DNA of 64,000 nt from positions 248,001 through 312,000 of the forward strand of contig NW_006767448.1 of assembly GCF_000264995.1 (NCBI RefSeq), in the 5' to 3' direction. Below are positions 22,440-34,307 of this stretch, one piece after another (the stretch's first letter is position 1; every line of letters starts with the position of its first letter). The notes beneath the pieces are model-generated. The model was not told the origin of the DNA, ran no database searches, and saw only the letters and a list, made by a program, of their open reading frames with translations. This DNA is from Punctularia strigosozonata HHB-11173 SS5 (taxonomy: Eukaryota > Basidiomycota > Agaricomycetes > Corticiales > Punctulariaceae). Position numbers and translations under genes: made by a program.

Positions 22440-24476
22440 TTATGCCGTCAAGCTCTGCGTTATCGTTTTCGATCGGCATTGGCAAATGGCAGTGACCCGT
22501 TTACTCGGAAAGAAATACCTTGTCATCTCCACCCGTATTGTGCGCGAGATAGGCGACTGCGCAAGCTCGTGTTGTCGGGCATCCGCATGCGCGCTCGCGC
22601 CCTTGCTGTCCAGGCCCTCCACCGACGCTCCCCACGTATGCCACCAGTTGTCGGCAGCCTCCTCCGCGTTGTGGTCGAACGGGCGGATGAACTCGCCCCA
22701 CGTCTTCTGCAGGAGCACCTCCTCTGCATCGTCCCAATCCTCCTTCGCTGCCGCGAGCGCGCTGCGCAACCCAGCGTCCCTCTTTTCGCGCTCGGGCCCA
22801 TTGGCCATCGTGACGAAGTGGATGGTATGCTTCTCGGTCTCGGCGAGCATGGCACAGCGTGGCTGCCGGATGTCCTCATACGCCGAGAGCATCGCCGGGA
22901 TCTGCTGCGGTGAGCTCAGGCGAGAAAACAGGTTGCCGAGCGTGACGGCGTCTTCCAGTGCCGCGCCGAAGTTGTGATGCGCGCTGGGCTATTGGCGTGC
23001 GATGCGGGTTCAGTACTCAGTACCAGTGCGCGCGCTCTCGCACATAGCGTGGGGGATTCACACACCGCAAAGGGATGGGCCGCTTCGCCCACCAACACCA
23101 CCTTGGCGGACTCGTGGAACCATGTGTCGAATGTTTCGCGAACGGAATGGTCAGTTGGCGTCATCACTTTGGCCATTTTTATCATCCTTTGAACCCTAAA
23201 GTGCGTGTGTGTGAAGCGGTGCTCAGAACCTCTTACGAACGCACGGCTTACCTCGGTTCGAAGCAGCTGTAATCGAATCCTGGCTGATTCACCGGAAAAG
23301 TGTGGTCCCAGTGTTCTCCACGGGGTATGTCATCGCCCTTCATACGGAGCAACATAGCATATTCGTTCTTCGCCGGCTGTGCGCCACATACAGATCAGAC
23401 CGCGCGCGGCACAGCTTGCAATGGGAGTACACGCACTAAAGGGCATCCCTGTAATACGCAGTTGTCTGCCATCCACACCGACCACTGCGGATACAGCGTG
23501 TCAGTTAGGTCCAAGCGGAAAGGCAAATGCCTGACTCACTTCGTGCGTGTCCGCTATGGGCGCCAGATCGGGGTCTAGCCTCATTTGGTCTGCGGGCGCA
23601 GCTAAGCTACTGAAACGATAAGACCGTCGCATCCGGCACGTCGCAGTGGTGCTCCCTCACTTGAAGCAGGCATGGCGTGCCCTACGCGTGTGCAACGGCC
23701 TCCCGATTATCACGTCGCGCACTCTGCTGCCCTTCCCATCCGCGCCGACGACGATATTTCCCGAAACCACCTCTCCGCTCTCCAGACGAACCGAACCCTC
23801 GACGGCATCGACTTTCACGACCTTGCAGTTGTACCGTATCGTGCACCCGGAGTTGACCGCCAACTCGCGTAACCGCTCCGTCAACGTGTTGTGCTGTTTG
23901 CCCCAATATCGATCAGATCAGCGTCCATCCCGCTTAGCGCCGAAGAATCGGGTCCGGAGCCACCCAGATCGTCCGACAGTATCAAGAAGTACGTACGCGT
24001 AGGTAGCAGAAGTTGGCACCGAAGTCCTTAATTATCCGCGGAACAAATCTGATGTGCCCGATGACTTCTCCGGTTTCGCCTGTTTGCCTCGTGAGTTCTG
24101 AGCTCATCAAATCAGGCTCCCAGTGCAACGCACCGGCCTTGAAGAGGATGCCTCCCGATACAACCCCTTCTTCCGTCAGACAATCGCCGATGCCCCAGTC
24201 GTTGAGGATTCGTGTGGCGTTGGGCGGCGAGCGCATACAGCCCGTACTCTAATATTTCATGAATAGTTCCAACGAAAACCATCTCATTATGAGTTCCATG
24301 AAAAGCAGAAGCCCTGTCGCATCACGGTAACGTACGGATGCAGTGCCGTCTCCCTGTTCGAGCACGACGACATCGTGCCCGGCACGCTTCAGGGCATACG
24401 CGGTGCCCAAACCAGCGATAGAGCCGCCTACAATCACGAATCGTAGCGGACAGGTCGTCTTCCTATGTCGAGACAT
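22440..24476 (-). CDS. FAD-dependent aromatic monooxygenase (salicylate hydroxylase-like)
   Basis: The first exon opens with the FAD-binding beta-alpha-beta fold LRFVIVGGSIAGLGTAYALK and ends near VVVLEQGDG. Later exons read RSPPNATRILNDWGIGDCL, the basic stretch MTERLRELAVNSGCTIRYNC, the second FAD signature NIVVGADGKGSRVRDVIIG, and KVVLVGEAAHP, the family's GD motif with Glu in place of Asp. After the last short introns come NFGAALEDAVTLGNLFSRL and the C-terminal helices. Such flavoenzymes hydroxylate phenolic or polyketide substrates with NAD(P)H and O2. The exact 3' end near 22,440 is provisional because the last ~40 residues are not family-like and a terminal intron is possible. The adjacent P450 in the same orientation hints at shared tailoring chemistry, which is inference only. 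Confidence 0.82.
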
Positions 24477-24479
24477 GCT

Positions 24480-25340
24480 CCGTCGAAAGGGCGAGGGGTG
24501 GGCCGGAAAAGAGGAGAGGAATCCGAGGTCGGGGTCAGATTAACAAGCAGTTATATATTCAGCTCTTCTCGCCAAAGAAGAGCCCTGAGAGCCACGGAAT
24601 CCCCTGGAGCTTCCGCGCTGAAGACTGGTCAGAGCCGCTCCATCCGGACGGCTCGCACGAGGCCGCATGATCCGGCAGGTGCACAATCCGAGCTGACTCG
24701 TTGGAGGACGCAATACCGGCGCGGCGATAGCAAAAATGAAGGTGTACGGAGTCAGAGGCCAAGCTTCAGCCTATGGCCGTCACCACACCGCAGGCTCACA
24801 AAGAAAGGTGTACTGCAAGCTGCGGTTGCCACAAGGACAGATGGCAGTGCCCTGCTCGCCGCTCAGAAAAATAGTTCCCAGCATCAAGTTCGATTGACGT
24901 CCTCGAGGCTCATATCTTGCCATTCCAATCGCTTCCGGATGGACCGGAGTTGTTACGGAGAACTGCGATATCGTCTGAGCGTGTATCAACAACCTTTCAG
25001 ACCCCAGTCTTGCGATTTTCTCGTTCGGGCAGTGGTTGGTTTGATATTTGGACTGGTGTTGGCAACCGGCGTTCAATAGGCTATTCGCAAACGGACAGCA
25101 TAAGGAAGTGACCGCGACCACTGAGGTATTCCGTCGATAAAGTTCATCCGATTCATCGCGGGATTCTCCACGAGACTGGAAGGACCTGCAATACGGGCTC
25201 TCTCATAGCAACCGCCCCAAATTTTGCCCCAGACGCACGCGCCCGTAGGAGGTGCATGCAATGCCATACATTGTGCCACGGAGATGATGCGATAATCGAG
25301 AGCATGAGCCATACAACAAGCGTAGTCCACGCGACCGGTC
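24480..25340. other. Intergenic stretch, no gene recognised
   Basis: Some 860 bp between the FAD monooxygenase start and the L24 stop. One minus-strand open stretch (about 24,780-25,121) contains GTAICPCGNRSLQYTFLCEP but has no family resemblance that I can name. No repeat or RNA gene was seen. Confidence 0.4.
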
Positions 25341-25967
25341 TTAACGACCGCCCTTGCCACCCTTCATCTGCTGTTTCGAGATCTTGGGCGCGGTGGTGGT
25401 TGTCCGGGGAGCCTGCAGACCAGTCAGCACACGGGCACCGGCACCACGAACCAAGCGGCGTACCTTGGTCTTCTCCTTCTTCGACTCCTTCTCCTTCTTC
25501 TCGGTCTTCGCCTTGGCGATCGCAGCCTGGCGCAGCGCGAGCCGGGCCTGCGAGGTTTGGTTGCGCTTGGCCGCGATGGCCGCGAGGTCGGCGCCGACGA
25601 TGCCGCGCTGGTGCTTGACGGTCTTGCGTGACCGCTTCTTCACCGTCTCCTCCGTCAGACCCTTCTTGTGCATCCGCCTGTAGACCTGCGTCCAGGCGAT
25701 CTTGCGCGGGTTCTTGCGCTGGTGGAAGAGCGACTCATTTTTCGAGGTGGCGAAGCGGAAGATCTGGGTCGTGGTAGTACGCGTCGTGAGCCAAACGAGA
25801 AATGATAGAGTCGTGATGTTCAGAACATGCCTTGCTGTCGCCACGAACGAACAGCTTGCCCTTGCTGGGGTAAATCTTGTAACCGGAGAAAGAGTCGATC
25901 TCGACCTTCTACACTCGAGATAGCGTGTTAAGTCAGTCCACGAGTATGCGGGATGTATTCTCACCAT
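25341..25967 (-). CDS. RPL24: 60S ribosomal protein L24 (eL24)
   Basis: CDS exons 25965-25967, 25831-25908 and 25341-25763 (read leftward) give 167 aa: KVEIDSFSGYKIYPSKGKLF, then FRFATSKNESLFHQRKNPRK, IAWTQVYRRMHKKGLTEE and QRGIVGADLAAIAAKRNQ, with the Lys-rich tail ending SKQQMKGGKGGR. These are diagnostic for eukaryotic L24, a structural protein of the large ribosomal subunit. The first coding exon holds only the ATG, followed at once by a GT intron. The second intron (25764-25830) uses a GC donor after AAG. Both splits are supported by exact continuity of the conserved N-terminus. Confidence 0.95.
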   Translation of the reverse strand: MVRIHPAYSWTDLTRYLECRRSRSTLSPVTRFTPARASCSFVATARHVLNITTLSFLVWLTTRTTTTQIFRFATSKNESLFHQRKNPRKIAWTQVYRRMHKKGLTEETVKKRSRKTVKHQRGIVGADLAAIAAKRNQTSQARLALRQAAIAKAKTEKKEKESKKEKTKVRRLVRGAGARVLTGLQAPRTTTTAPKISKQQMKGGKGGR

Positions 25968-26547
25968 CTAAACACAACAGAGCATCCCAAGCAAGTCATT
26001 AGCACCGAGCCGTAATCCCATAGCAGACGCAGAACAGATCAAGAAATTGAGCCAGATCAAGACGCAAGCCAGAGGATGACATCTGAACACAAGTTATCCC
26101 ATCCATCACATTCCGACCAGAACGAGAGACGAAACGGGTGTCATCCGACAGATAGCAGCCAGTACAGCACGCCCGAGCCGTCTAGAGGGTCGTAAATTTG
26201 TTGCTGCAAGCTCACCTTGGCGGTCTTTGGAGGAGGTGTGCACCGGACAGGGCGCCGAGGTCGGGTGGGAAACGTCGGGCCAGACCCTGGCCAGTCCCCG
26301 CAAGAGTTGCACCGCCACCACGCCCCGCCGACCTCGTCACCCCCATGGGCGTGTTCCCCACTTGTTCGATCTCGACGTACACGCGAACTGGGCAATGTTA
26401 TTATGTGTTGGCATGCGATAAATGCGAGTTCAATACAATACACATGGGTTTATCCTTAAGTTCACAACGTGCAGAGACTCGGATGGTAAAGACAACAATG
26501 CGGACAGATAGATAGAATGTAAACACGAGGAAACGGCTCCAGATTCA
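25968..26547. promoter_or_regulatory. RPL24 upstream region and POL2 3' flank
   Basis: A 580-bp interval between the L24 start codon and the POL2 stop, both genes reading leftward. It must hold the L24 promoter and 5' UTR and the POL2 3' UTR. No coding signal or specific operator motif was identified. Confidence 0.4.
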
Positions 26548-29500
26548 TTACCAGTCGTTGAGTGCAGTCTGCGCGCATTCCTGTGATGTTTATGAGCATT
26601 TGTATCTGGGCGTAAAATGGGTGGTGAAGACAAACCTTTAGACGATGCAAGTTGTGCAAGATGGCGACGTTGACCATCGTCCTCAGCTTGCGACGGACGT
26701 CCGCCTTGTTGATGGTCAGCTGGTAGCTTCCCGAGCATTGGCAATGACGCGAGACGTTGTCGGATTGGATCTGCTTGCACTTCGTACAGCGCAGGTCTTG
26801 CTGGGCAAACGTCCGCTCGAGACCGAAGAGAAGGTCGATCAGCGCGAACTCGATGGCCGTCCGATCATACTCTCCCCCGCAATTTCCGCAGAGCCATTTG
26901 GTCGTTGAGCGGAGGCCGCTGGGAAGGAGCTCGGGATCGCGGCAGAAGTCGAAGTCGCGAAGGCTGTCGCAGTGCTTGCAGGGAACGTTCGACAGCTTCA
27001 GGGGTTCGCATGGCTGGCGGAATACCGCGTCGTTCGAGAACTCGCGAACGCCCGTGAGCTCTAGAACGCTTCTCCGGAGGAGACCGACCTCGATCTGGTA
27101 CTCCTTCGCGAGCGCCAGCACGGCGCAGACGAACTTGACGAACTCAAGTACGGGGTCGTAAAGCCGAAGGTGCGAGCCTGGGAGGACGGGGAAGTCCCAA
27201 TCGGCCAGGTTGTCCTCCATCATCGCGTGCTTATGGCGGTCCTGGATGGATCCCACCATCCGCAACAGCTTCCGCGTCAACCGCCGGGCAATGAATTCTC
27301 GCGTGAGCTCCATCTCCTTGACCTTGGCCGCGTCCCTCTGGGTGGCGTCGAGGGCACCATTCGGGAGGATGCGAAGTGGAGTGCGCGCCACTTTGTCCGA
27401 CTTCTGACGGCTGCGGTACAGTTCAATCATGAAGTAGCGCACGATACTGGCGAAGTCTTTCTGGATGGCGGGAGGGAGGAAATTCTGGATATTCCACTGC
27501 ATCTCGATGACGATCTCTTCTGGAGGTTCAACGGCTTTCGGATTCTCGCATACGACGCCGCCCAGGTTTGCAGGATCCATGAACAGGAGGAAGTCGTAAA
27601 AACGTTCGGTTTTGAGCCAGATGTGTTGGAAAAGTTCGTTGGACTGGACGGCGGTGTTGATGTAGGTCGCGTAAGCATCGGCCGTACCGGGAGGCTTGGA
27701 CGTCACGAGAAGGATGCGACTGAGGTCGGCGTAAACCACATGAGATCCCAAGCGTTTATACTCAGCCAACAGTTGTATGAATGTCTTCCGCATCAACCCA
27801 TGAACGAAGCGGTGGATGCTTGGGTCGTATAAATGGGAAACACTGGAACTGATCCAGCGCCAGAAGTGATCGATAGTCAAAGAGGAGGGCGAGATATTGT
27901 TCTGGATTTTGTCCAAGAGCCATGTCTTGACCATAGCCTTCAGTATACCGAAGGTCTTTGGCGAAACGTTGGATTCGCCGAGAGTCAGGTCCCTCTGAGC
28001 GTCGCCGCCCACGTACTCATCCAAGGTATGGGAGGTAGAATCGAATGCCGTCGCACCTCCACTTCCTTCCAGCTCGTTGACGATGACGGAATGGAGGATA
28101 GCGTTCACCGCAAGATTCCGGACTTCGATCTCCAGACAGACGTTGAAATAGCATCCGGGGGAAAGGAACTCGGTGCCAGGAAGGGGCTCCGACGGCCTCT
28201 TATCGTCCTGTATTCCGCCCAGGTCAGGAAGATCTCCTGGCGACCACCACAGCACCAGGTCCTCCTTTGTCAACCGACGAGCAAAATCGATGTCCGCGAG
28301 TAATAATGGCTGGTCGCCCTCCACATGCCCCATCGGGACGTCGTAGTAGGTGGCGAGCGCAACAGAGGCGTCTATCCAGCTTGCAACCGTCAGGTAACGA
28401 ATGACCATCTTCTGCGCCACGCTGGATTGCCATGGGAAGACGTCCAAGGAGTGAGCCGACTTGGCCTGCGGCATGGTCCAAACGGGAAAATTGGCTAGCC
28501 TCGGCACATTCGCATCGAAGTAAGCTTGATCCTTCAACGACGAGATGACTACGGTGAACGATCGATTCTCCATCAAGCCGAGCTCGCGCGATATGGCCTT
28601 CAACGCGGTCACGTCGTTGCCGTGATATGTCGTCGTAAACTCGCGAGATACGGGGTACTCCATGGAGATGCTTTTGCCCAGGGTTTGTTCCCGCTTCTTC
28701 AGGAATTCGACGTAGGTCTCGGGTAGCCGAGAGATTGGTTGACGACGAGTGGCAGGATCGACGACGTGAAGCCTGACCGGACCGTCGGGGAAGAACAAGG
28801 CAAAGACGTGTACCGGTGCGGTAGCGGCCATTGCATGGTACAAGAAGACGTATTTCCCGGCGCGACCTCTGTCGAGGTACTTGGCCTCTGATGAAGTAGG
28901 TTCCTCCGCGCGTTCTAGTTGATAAAGGTCCAGACCCGTGCCTTGGGCTCGGTTCAAGGTCATACTAGGGTCGGTGACAGTGCAAGTCTTGCCAAGCCTG
29001 ATAAGCGCCCGAGTAATCAAAGGAACCTATTGCAAACTTGGTCAGCGAGCAGAGTAAAACTTCAGCGAAGTATGGGCGTACCTGCAACTCATAGACGCCA
29101 TCGACATTCGGATCGTTCGTGAGATCGATGAACTGCTCTTGGCATTCCTCGTACACGTCTTCTCGTGCAGTGATCTTGTACAAATTGACGCACGGTGCTC
29201 CTCGCGGAAGTCCTCGCACCACCTTCTCAGCTGTCCACAGTTCACTGACCAGGGTACCTTCCTTCGGCGGCGTCCTCGTATGGATGTAAAACTCCCGAGG
29301 AATCCTCAGCGGGATAGGCACAAGTCGCTCATCTACATTGAGCCACAGCATGAACCGTCCAGGGATCTTCGTTGGGCGAATATGCACGACATCCCAACGC
29401 CGGTTTGTCTTGACCTTCGCGCCGCGGAACATGGCGGGCGCGACGACAGAAGACGAGCCTGAAGAGCCCCAGCGCGCTTGAAGCTTCTCCTTCCACCGCG

Positions 29501-32500
29501 GCCTAATCGCCTTGATCCACGCCGAGTAGCTGATCGACGGATTTGGGAGCGGTTTCCTGACTTCTTCGGGCGTGGCCTCTCGCTGCTGTTTCTTCCGCGG
29601 CTTGCGATTGACGATTGCAATGCGCGGACGGTCGGAGCGGTCCTTCGCACTTCCGATGTCCTCCATGTCCACGTCCATCGGCTGAGTTGAACTTTCGGCG
29701 GGCGGCTTAGCAAAGAAGTCTGTCACCTTGCGCTGGTGGAATTTGTCGTCGATGGCCATCACACGCCGATGAAGCCAGTCGGGGTGACGGATGCGGGGTA
29801 CGGGATTCGGCACCTTCTGCATTGCCGCGGGAATGGTAATGAGCTTTTGAATGACCGAGCCGAGACGTTCGATATAGTAATCCCAGTCAAGGATGGTCCG
29901 CAGCTCGAAGTTCGCCAGGCTGTTGTCCTTGAGCCATTTCCGGAGATAGGTGCGCTTGACGCTCTCCTCCGCCGAGAAGATGGCGACAGGCACCGCACGC
30001 TCCGTCACAGGTGCCCCCATCGGCTTTTGCGAGATGATGAACTTGCAGGCTAAGCCCTTGTCCTTCACCATCTGATCGCCTAAGAACTCGGCCAGCCTCT
30101 TCGCAGTGCTGATCGACGTCGACTTCTGACCAGCGTACTCAGCCAGCGTCTTGCTCATGCTCCTATTCTCCGCGATAAGTTCGACTAGCTCCTCGTCGCT
30201 CAAATCGTCTGCTCTGCTGTACAGCACGTCCAGCCAACGATCCGCAATCTGCGCCACCGCCGCGTAGCACTCCTGAGTCGTCGTGCCCAACAGGAACTTC
30301 TCAAAGATTTGGCTCTGGAAAATCTTGATGAGCTGCAGTTCGCCCCTCCGCTTGACCTCGAACCCCTTCAATTCCGCTAGCGACCCATCGTCGTTGAAAA
30401 CCGCGTATCGCTTCTTCAGGAGCTTATCCTCCTCCTTCGAACTGGGAAGGATCATGGCTTTATACGGGCCATCCAGCTCGAAAAAGATGGAGTTCTCGCT
30501 GTGGACCTTGTACTCCCCCGTTTCCGGGTCGAGGTCGTGGTACTGATGGTTCGTGAATTGTGCGTGAACGAGATGATTGAGCATCGTGCAAGGGTACGAG
30601 AAACCTATTGGCTTTCCGCTCTTGAGCTTGAACTTGAAGTCCTCGGGGAATGTTCCAGGCAGCATACACCAGATACCGTCGGTGTCCAGCTCAAGGGGCC
30701 TGCCTATCCTCTCTACGAGCTGGCGCGCCATTTGAATGATCTTCGCGCCCGTCAAACAGGTTATTCCCGCCATCTCCATGGAGTGCCAGCGCGCCCCCTT
30801 GCGCATGACATAGCCGTAGAACGAATTGAGAATGCACTTGTGCGCCAGTTGGAGCGAGTCGTAGAGCACGATCATCTTCTTCGCCTCGTCCACCTCTGCG
30901 ATACCCTTTCCCTCTGCCGCCACCTTGTCCAGATTCTTCTTCCACGTCTTGTGGAGCACCTTGTACTCGTACCGGCGGTCTCTGAACGTGCGGACGGTGT
31001 CGACGTAGAACGGGTTCTCCCGCTGACAGATGATGCTCTCGCGCTCCTCCACCTTCGTGTCCTTCGTCTTCTTGTACACCTTCCGCGAGTAGTCGCCCAG
31101 CCGCTTGTGCATTAACGCCGTCTGCTCCGCCTCGCTCAAGTCCGTGAATCGCCGCTGGGGCCAACCGGGTTTCTTCGGCGGGAAACTCTCCTGGTTCAGC
31201 GCGTGACGGATCATGTTGAACTCGTCGCGGTGGGCGGGGAAAAACTCTCCGCGCCACGCCCAGGTGAGTTTGCGGTCACAGGTCTTGCCCGGCCGGTTGT
31301 AGTCGCACACGGCGCAGGTCGCCTCGTCGACGATCGAGTCCGGCTGGAGCCGGTTGGATAACATGATATTGGGGTACATGGCGGCGACGTCCAAGTGGTA
31401 GATGAGGGGCTTGTCCATCCGGAGCGGGTTATCACGCATCTCCTCCAGCTTGGCCTGAATCTGGCCCTTGACCTCGTCGTAGTTTGTCACGTCCTCGAGG
31501 GACGCTTTCGACTCTTCGGTGATGCAGAATTCGAGGGCGGCGTCGAGCTGATCAATCAGCTAAACAAGGCGAAATGTGTCAGAACCGAAGGACGCGAGTC
31601 ACGAACTGGGTTCACCTCTTGTGCCGCTGTGGGATCGATCTTGAAGTGCGTCGGGATGTCGCTCCTGAAAACGCCCGCCTCCAGAGCTTCGACGTGTCCG
31701 CCGACGTACGTCTCGCTGGCTAGTAAATGCCCTTCGTACATATTGCCGTGCTCTTCTTCATGTCGGTTAGGCATGATGATATGCCCTCTGTAGGCTTCCA
31801 CCTGCGCATTATCTGGTCAGACCATCGTGCACTACTCAAAAGACGGGAACATTACCATGAGCAAGGTCTCGCACAACGTTCCGCTACCTTTGCGCAGCAC
31901 CTCGTCGGGGTTGAGTGGGATGATGTTGCACAGGGAGAAGATAAACGGATGAACGTATTTCATATACAGGTAATACGTCGCCACCGCATCGGACACGGAG
32001 TACTGCGCAAGCACTTGCGGCTGCTCCAGGGCGTACCTACGTATCAAGACGTGAGATCGTTTCCGTGCCGATCATAGGGGACTGAACGTACGGAGTCATG
32101 AGTTCCGGGTCCAACTCGATCGGGTTGTACCCCAACTTTGCGGTCGTCACCGCCTTCAAGCCCTGACTCCCCTGCGGCAAATACGAGTCCCGCTTCACCC
32201 ATCTGAAGCAGTCCATGTGCACGCAGCTCCGACTCTTGAACTCCTCCTCATTATCGATCGCGAACCCGATCTCCTGAAACATGTCGATCCCGTGCACCTT
32301 TGCCCGCGCGCACAGAAACGGGAAATCGAAAAAGTCGCCGTTGAACGTGGCCATGACCGTCGGTTTGACCTCTTGCACATGCCTGAACCAGCGCATGATC
32401 GTGCTCGGCTCGTCCGGCTCGTTAAACACCGTGAACGGGCCCTCGTACCCTTCCCTGGGTGTATACTCAAAATCCTCGATGTCCTCACTCACGATCTCGC

Positions 32501-33658
32501 GGTTCGTGATGAGGTACCCCTGGCCGTCGATCATGTAGGAGATCATCATCACCTGGTCCGTCGCCTGGTCCGGGAACTTGAGCGGCGCCTTCGTCGTCTC
32601 GATATCGTACGCCATCACGACGGGGTCCGCGCGCTTCACCCGCTCCCGGAGCACCGCGAACGACGGCTGGCCTGCGGTCAGCGTGACGGCGTACCAGAGC
32701 CCGACCCGGAGGTCGTTGTCGATCGCGACACGAAGGTAGTACGGCACATCATACTCGCGCGCGTCGATGATGCCTTCACGGGGATCGCGGTCGCGCGCGC
32801 CAGGGGCGTTGTACCCGTCGATCTCGTCCATATCCACGTCCACATCGAGGTGCATTGAGCCCGTGCCGTTGGCGGTCGCGTTCACGACCTCGGCATACGC
32901 GTCCACAGCGTCGCGCTTGGCGCCGTTGGCGAGCGCGAGCGGCACGATCTCCCGTCGGACAGTGAGGAGGTCGGACACGTTGCGAAAACAGAGCTGAAGA
33001 AAGAGGCGGCCGGGGTTGACGAGGTGGTTGGGAACCTTGAGATCCTGTTTGCGTTCGCGGGAGATGCGGACAATGAGCCCTTCGTACTTCTTCATGAGCC
33101 ATTCCTCGATGGTGTTCTCCATGCCCGACTACGAACCGACGCGCGTCAGATGGAAACGGTGAGAGACAGCTCAAGCGTGGCCACCTTGCACGCAATCATG
33201 AAGTAAGGCTCGTATAGCAGGGTTGCCTTGAACATCCCACCATCGTCTTGTATGAAATAGAAATCAACGGCAGCTTTTCCACCGGCATAATCGGGGTCCT
33301 TCATCAATGTCTAGAGAGAGAGCCACAAGCGTCACAGTCAACAACAGTGCAAGATGCATTCATGACCATCACTCACAGGATGCATATTGACCAGCCACCC
33401 TTCCCGCCTCCCGCCCTCCTGCACGCGCGCAAACCCCAGCTTCTCGTCGACTTCGTCGTTCGCCCGAACCTGCTCGAACCGCTCCGCCAGCTGCGTTCCA
33501 TCCTCGTCCCTCTGTGGTGCCGGTGCATCCGCGTTGCCGTTTCCGCCCCGCGCGCCGCCACGTCCGCGTCCGCGTCCCCTCCCTCTGAAATGCGTCGAGC
33601 CGCGCATGGAGCCTCTCGCCCGCCGCGAGGACGTGAGTCCGAATGTGCCTCGGGCCAT
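26548..33658 (-). CDS. POL2: DNA polymerase epsilon catalytic subunit A
   Basis: Leading-strand replicative polymerase with proofreading exonuclease, about 2,240 aa, the family's usual size. Residues ~1-35 are an RG-rich extension; [20 protein letters not shown] and [16 protein letters not shown] follow. The exonuclease domain has [17 protein letters not shown] and [16 protein letters not shown]. Polymerase motifs: [62 protein letters not shown]-like cysteines near A ([13 protein letters not shown]) fit the catalytic-domain Fe-S/Cys site. The inactive C-terminal half ends in two Cys modules ([13 protein letters not shown]...CGNC and CTKCKQIQ...CQC). A last intron places the end at [10 protein letters not shown], stop 26548-26550. 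Exons: large blocks at about 33.39-33.66, 33.19-33.30, 32.04-33.12, 31.86-32.03, 31.61-31.80, 29.09-31.56 and 26.55-29.02 kb. No defect seen. Confidence 0.96.
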
Positions 33659-34307
33659 GCCCGCTTCAAATGTGTCTTGTGGCGACTGTTTCGTGTTCTG
33701 GATGTCGTGGCGACGCGTAAAGAGGAGGTAGGTAGGAGCAAATCAGGAGCGACAGACGAGACAGACGAAGAGGAACGATGTGACGTGATGAAACGCGTGC
33801 AGTCACGCTCATCCTCGTGTCGTGTAGCGTGACTGTCCAGCCAGTGGCCGCGGTGACGGCAAGCACTACTGCTAATACCTCCACCAGCTTGCGACGACAC
33901 TGGCGTTGGGCTGGCTTTGCACAAACTGGACGACTGGAATGTACGTGAAGATCATTGATTGCGACTATGGAGTCAACGAGGCGGGTGCGCCGGTAAATCT
34001 TGGCAACGATTCTGTTTTCCAAACGGGGTATCTCGGAAAGTCGTATCCATTCGTTCAGATAGTTTCCCTGATCGTAAGGCTGGGCTAAGTACATACTCTC
34101 TGCAAGTCGCAATGCTGGGGTGATCTAGCAATCAGTGGATGCACGTGAATATCCAATGATCCATCTTGGGCGTCTCCAGGTGTTGCGCAACAAGGCTCGA
34201 GCCACAGCCGGCCTTGCAGCGACACTCTCTGCAGGACTCTGCTGAGAAAGTCATCTCTGGTCCATCCTCCTCTTTACATATAAGATTTGTACCGGGATTC
34301 ATCAGAA
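33659..34307. promoter_or_regulatory. Divergent promoter region, POL2 (left) and ULA1 (right)
   Basis: A 649-bp interval between two start codons facing away from each other, so both promoters must lie here. I see no TATA box or named element with confidence. Open stretches within it look like chance frames. Confidence 0.5.

Noticed and set aside
24780-25121. Minus-strand open stretch of 113 codons with several cysteines
   Set aside because: No recognisable domain, and the Cys spacing does not match a known finger type.
26548-33658. Long plus-strand open frames opposite POL2 (for example around 27.2-27.8, 30.5-31.1 and 32.2-32.9 kb)
   Set aside because: These are antisense shadows of GC-rich POL2 coding sequence.
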